DNA of 64,000 bases, taken from positions 1 to 64,000 of the forward strand of contig CAWJDY010000079.1 in NCBI GenBank assembly GCA_963841705.1. The letters run 5' to 3'. Positions 62,499-64,000 of this stretch are shown in pieces. Below the pieces are notes generated by a model, which saw nothing but the letters and a program-made list of their open reading frames with translations, was not told the DNA's origin and ran no database searches. Numbering within the stretch: the first letter of the stretch is position 1; the number at the start of each line of letters is the position of its first letter. The stretch comes from VAZQ01 sp963841705. GTDB taxonomy: Bacteria > Pseudomonadota > Alphaproteobacteria > Rhizobiales > Xanthobacteraceae. A program made the translations under genes and the position numbers.

Positions 62499-62605
62499 CA
62501 TCCGCATTCGCTCGCGGGGGCGGTGGTGTAGGCCGCGACTATGCCCATTTCGCCCGAAAATCTCGCCATTGGTTCGGTTACCCGCCAGGCGGTCGCGCCC
62601 AAGCA
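62499..62605 (+). pseudogene. AraC-family C-terminal remnant
   Basis: SAFARGGGGVGRDYAHFARK, then SRHWFGYPPG parallels the end of the AraC gene at 57943 (IAFACGFRDYTHFARKFRHR, FGYSPG). Only the last HTH helices remain and the frame has no start. Confidence 0.6.
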
Positions 62606-62879
62606 TCCAGTCGCGGCGGCAATGGAACAGTGCGTTCCCGTACCGGCAATAGGGCGCCACAGGCACACGACTGTCGAGCCTCCGGCTGTTTAAATCCTCT
62701 TCGCAAAATCGATCCAGGTAATCAAGACGGACCAAGTCAAGAGCTTGCGTTCGAGCTGATGAGGGAGCCCGCGTGCGGACGTGGCCTCCTCTGCAAAATC
62801 AGGAGGCTATCAATAACTGTCCAGTTTTCGCTGCAGGGTATGGCCGCACGTCCAGCGAGATGCTCGAAAGCCAAATCAA

Positions 62880-63227
62880 GCCTGGTGCGTAGGCTCGTTC
62901 AAGCTCAAAACGATCCCGCGAGGCAACGCATACGGGCATGGCTCAGAGAGCTTGATGAACAGGAGGTCGTGGTCGGAAACGAGCTCTTCATTCTCAGGGC
63001 TGGCGATAGTCTCATGGCTCCGCGCGACATTCCCCATAAGCTGCGTAATTCCGGCAACACTGAGAATCACTATCTCATCATGTTCTCACCGTCCGGGTTC
63101 GAGGGATTTTTTGCAGGCGACGGCGGTTCCTGCACCGGATGATGCGGTTGCCCCGACCGAGCCACCTCTCATTGCCGTTCGAACTGTCCTGGAGCTCGCC
63201 GCCGACTACGGAATTCATTTCGGTTGA
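62880..63227 (+). pseudogene. Cupin gene, frameshifted
   Basis: LDEQEVVVGNELFILRAGDS, then LMAPRDIPHKLRNSGNTENH, YLIMFSPSGFEGF is a cupin C-terminal half. The T run 63107-63112 then shifts the frame; with one T fewer it continues FLQATAVPAPDDAVAPTEPP to LELAADYGIHFG and a stop at 63227, as in intact relatives. The N-terminal half, with the HxH motif, is not clearly present, so real decay is likely beside the indel. Confidence 0.65.
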
Positions 63228-63246
63228 TTGACGGGTGCGAAGTTGA

Positions 63247-64000
63247 TGAGCGCAGAGATGATGGCAGGAATCGGTGAGCTTTCCTTGATGCAGGGGAATG
63301 GCGAATTGCCGACAACGTTGGCTGCCGGCAGGGTGCCGGGTGAGAGCGGCGTCAGTGTGCTCCAGCTGCGGTTCGAAGGCGGCCTGCATCTCACAACGAC
63401 ATCGCAACGGCACCTCATCTGCTTTCAGCAGATGGTTCAGCAGTGCCGTTTTGAATGTCGCATGGCCGATCGAACGGTGTCGCACGCGCCGCCGACGGGC
63501 TCGCTTGCCATTTGTCCCGCAGGGATCGATTCCGCGGCCAACGCCGAAGGAAGTGTCGATGTCATCTTCATTGCGGTCGATCCTGGCCAACTCGCCCTCG
63601 CAGCGGCGGAGGACAAGGCGATCGAAGCGCAACTGGTTGAGTGCATGCCAGGCTACGACCATGGGCTTCTCGATCTTGCTCGCGCCTTGGTGTCGGAGAG
63701 CACACGCGACTTCCCGAAGGGGCCACTTTTCGCGAACGAACTTGCGAGCGCCTTCATCGATGGTTTAGTTGCTCGCCACACGTCAAGGCCCAACAGCCGA
63801 ACACGAGGCATGTTGGGTAAGGCCGTGCTCGAGCGGCTCAGAGACTATGTCGTTGCCAACCTCGATCAGCCCATCGAAGTCGCCACGCTGGCAAGAATGG
63901 CGGGTCGCAGCCCCTTCCACTTCACGCGTGTGTTCACCCGATCCGTTGGTGTGACGCCGCACCGTTATGTCGTGCATTTGCGCTTGCAACGCGCGATCGA
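63247..64000 (+). CDS. AraC-family regulator, cut by window end
   Basis: From ATG 63247 the frame is open to the window end (251 codons, no stop). An N-terminal cupin-type effector region precedes the HTH, which starts with LERLRDYVVANLDQPIEVAT, LARMAGRSPFHFTRVFTRSV, GVTPHRYVVHLRLQRAI. The HTH is nearly complete. Its position after the cupin remnant suggests local control of unseen downstream genes. Confidence 0.88.

Overview
The window (about 60% GC) is chromosomal DNA of an alphaproteobacterium, most likely a Rhizobiales member of the Bradyrhizobium/Xanthobacteraceae type. Evidence: GyrA, SSB, UvrA and RibD of alphaproteobacterial type; two exact alphaproteobacterial SOS boxes (GTTC-N7-GTTC); a DUF3551 gene, a DUF2924 remnant, a NepR-like protein and small conserved rhizobial proteins; and many GC-rich palindromic repeats typical of this group. 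No rRNA, complete tRNA, CRISPR array or intact insertion sequence was seen.

Layout. 1-9.9 kb is core: ribD (window edge, frameshifted), a NepR-like gene, a CmcJ/NvfI-type oxygenase close behind gyrA, then divergent ssb and uvrA with LexA-type sites between them. A 110-bp palindromic repeat is inserted in frame inside uvrA. 9.9-20 kb is mixed: a frameshifted ABC binding protein, an L,D-transpeptidase, a D-2-hydroxyacid dehydrogenase, two MDR oxidoreductases, a peroxiredoxin-like protein, and decayed recombinase/DUF2924 pieces. 20-28.6 kb is an accessory island of secreted proteins: HNH-like protein, PQQ-type propeller, S53 sedolisin protease, single-haem lipoprotein, S10 serine carboxypeptidase. 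28.9-34 kb carries small cupins, a DUF3551 gene, an FMN 2-hydroxyacid dehydrogenase and membrane proteins.

34.1-38.8 kb is the most interesting locus: a tight minus-strand operon of a Tat-exported beta-propeller whose Lys/His pattern matches the trinuclear-copper thiocyanate dehydrogenase, followed by an FtsX/MacB permease, an ABC ATPase and a one-TM accessory protein. This recalls NosZ with its ABC maturation factors. 40.3-42.3 kb is a translationally coupled metallo-beta-lactamase-fold/CobW metallochaperone pair. 42.9-48.4 kb has cupins, a K+-channel-like protein, an EF-hand protein, a GFA enzyme, ribosomal protein S21 and an XRE regulator. 48.5-52.3 kb is an operon for a molybdenum hydroxylase (large and 2Fe-2S subunits), a di-haem cytochrome c and a cupin. 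53.2-64 kb has MaoC and GST, an outer membrane barrel, AsnB, two AraC regulators, a BBE-like flavoprotein, an OxyR-type regulator and a hidden Cys-rich small protein.

Four otherwise good genes (ribD, the ABC binding protein, DUF3551 and a cupin) are each broken by one single-base indel, three of them in homopolymer runs. Sequencing or assembly error therefore has to be considered beside real decay. Several intergenic stretches hold true remnants: serine recombinase, DUF2924, ArsR, STAS, Bug-type binding protein and AraC pieces.
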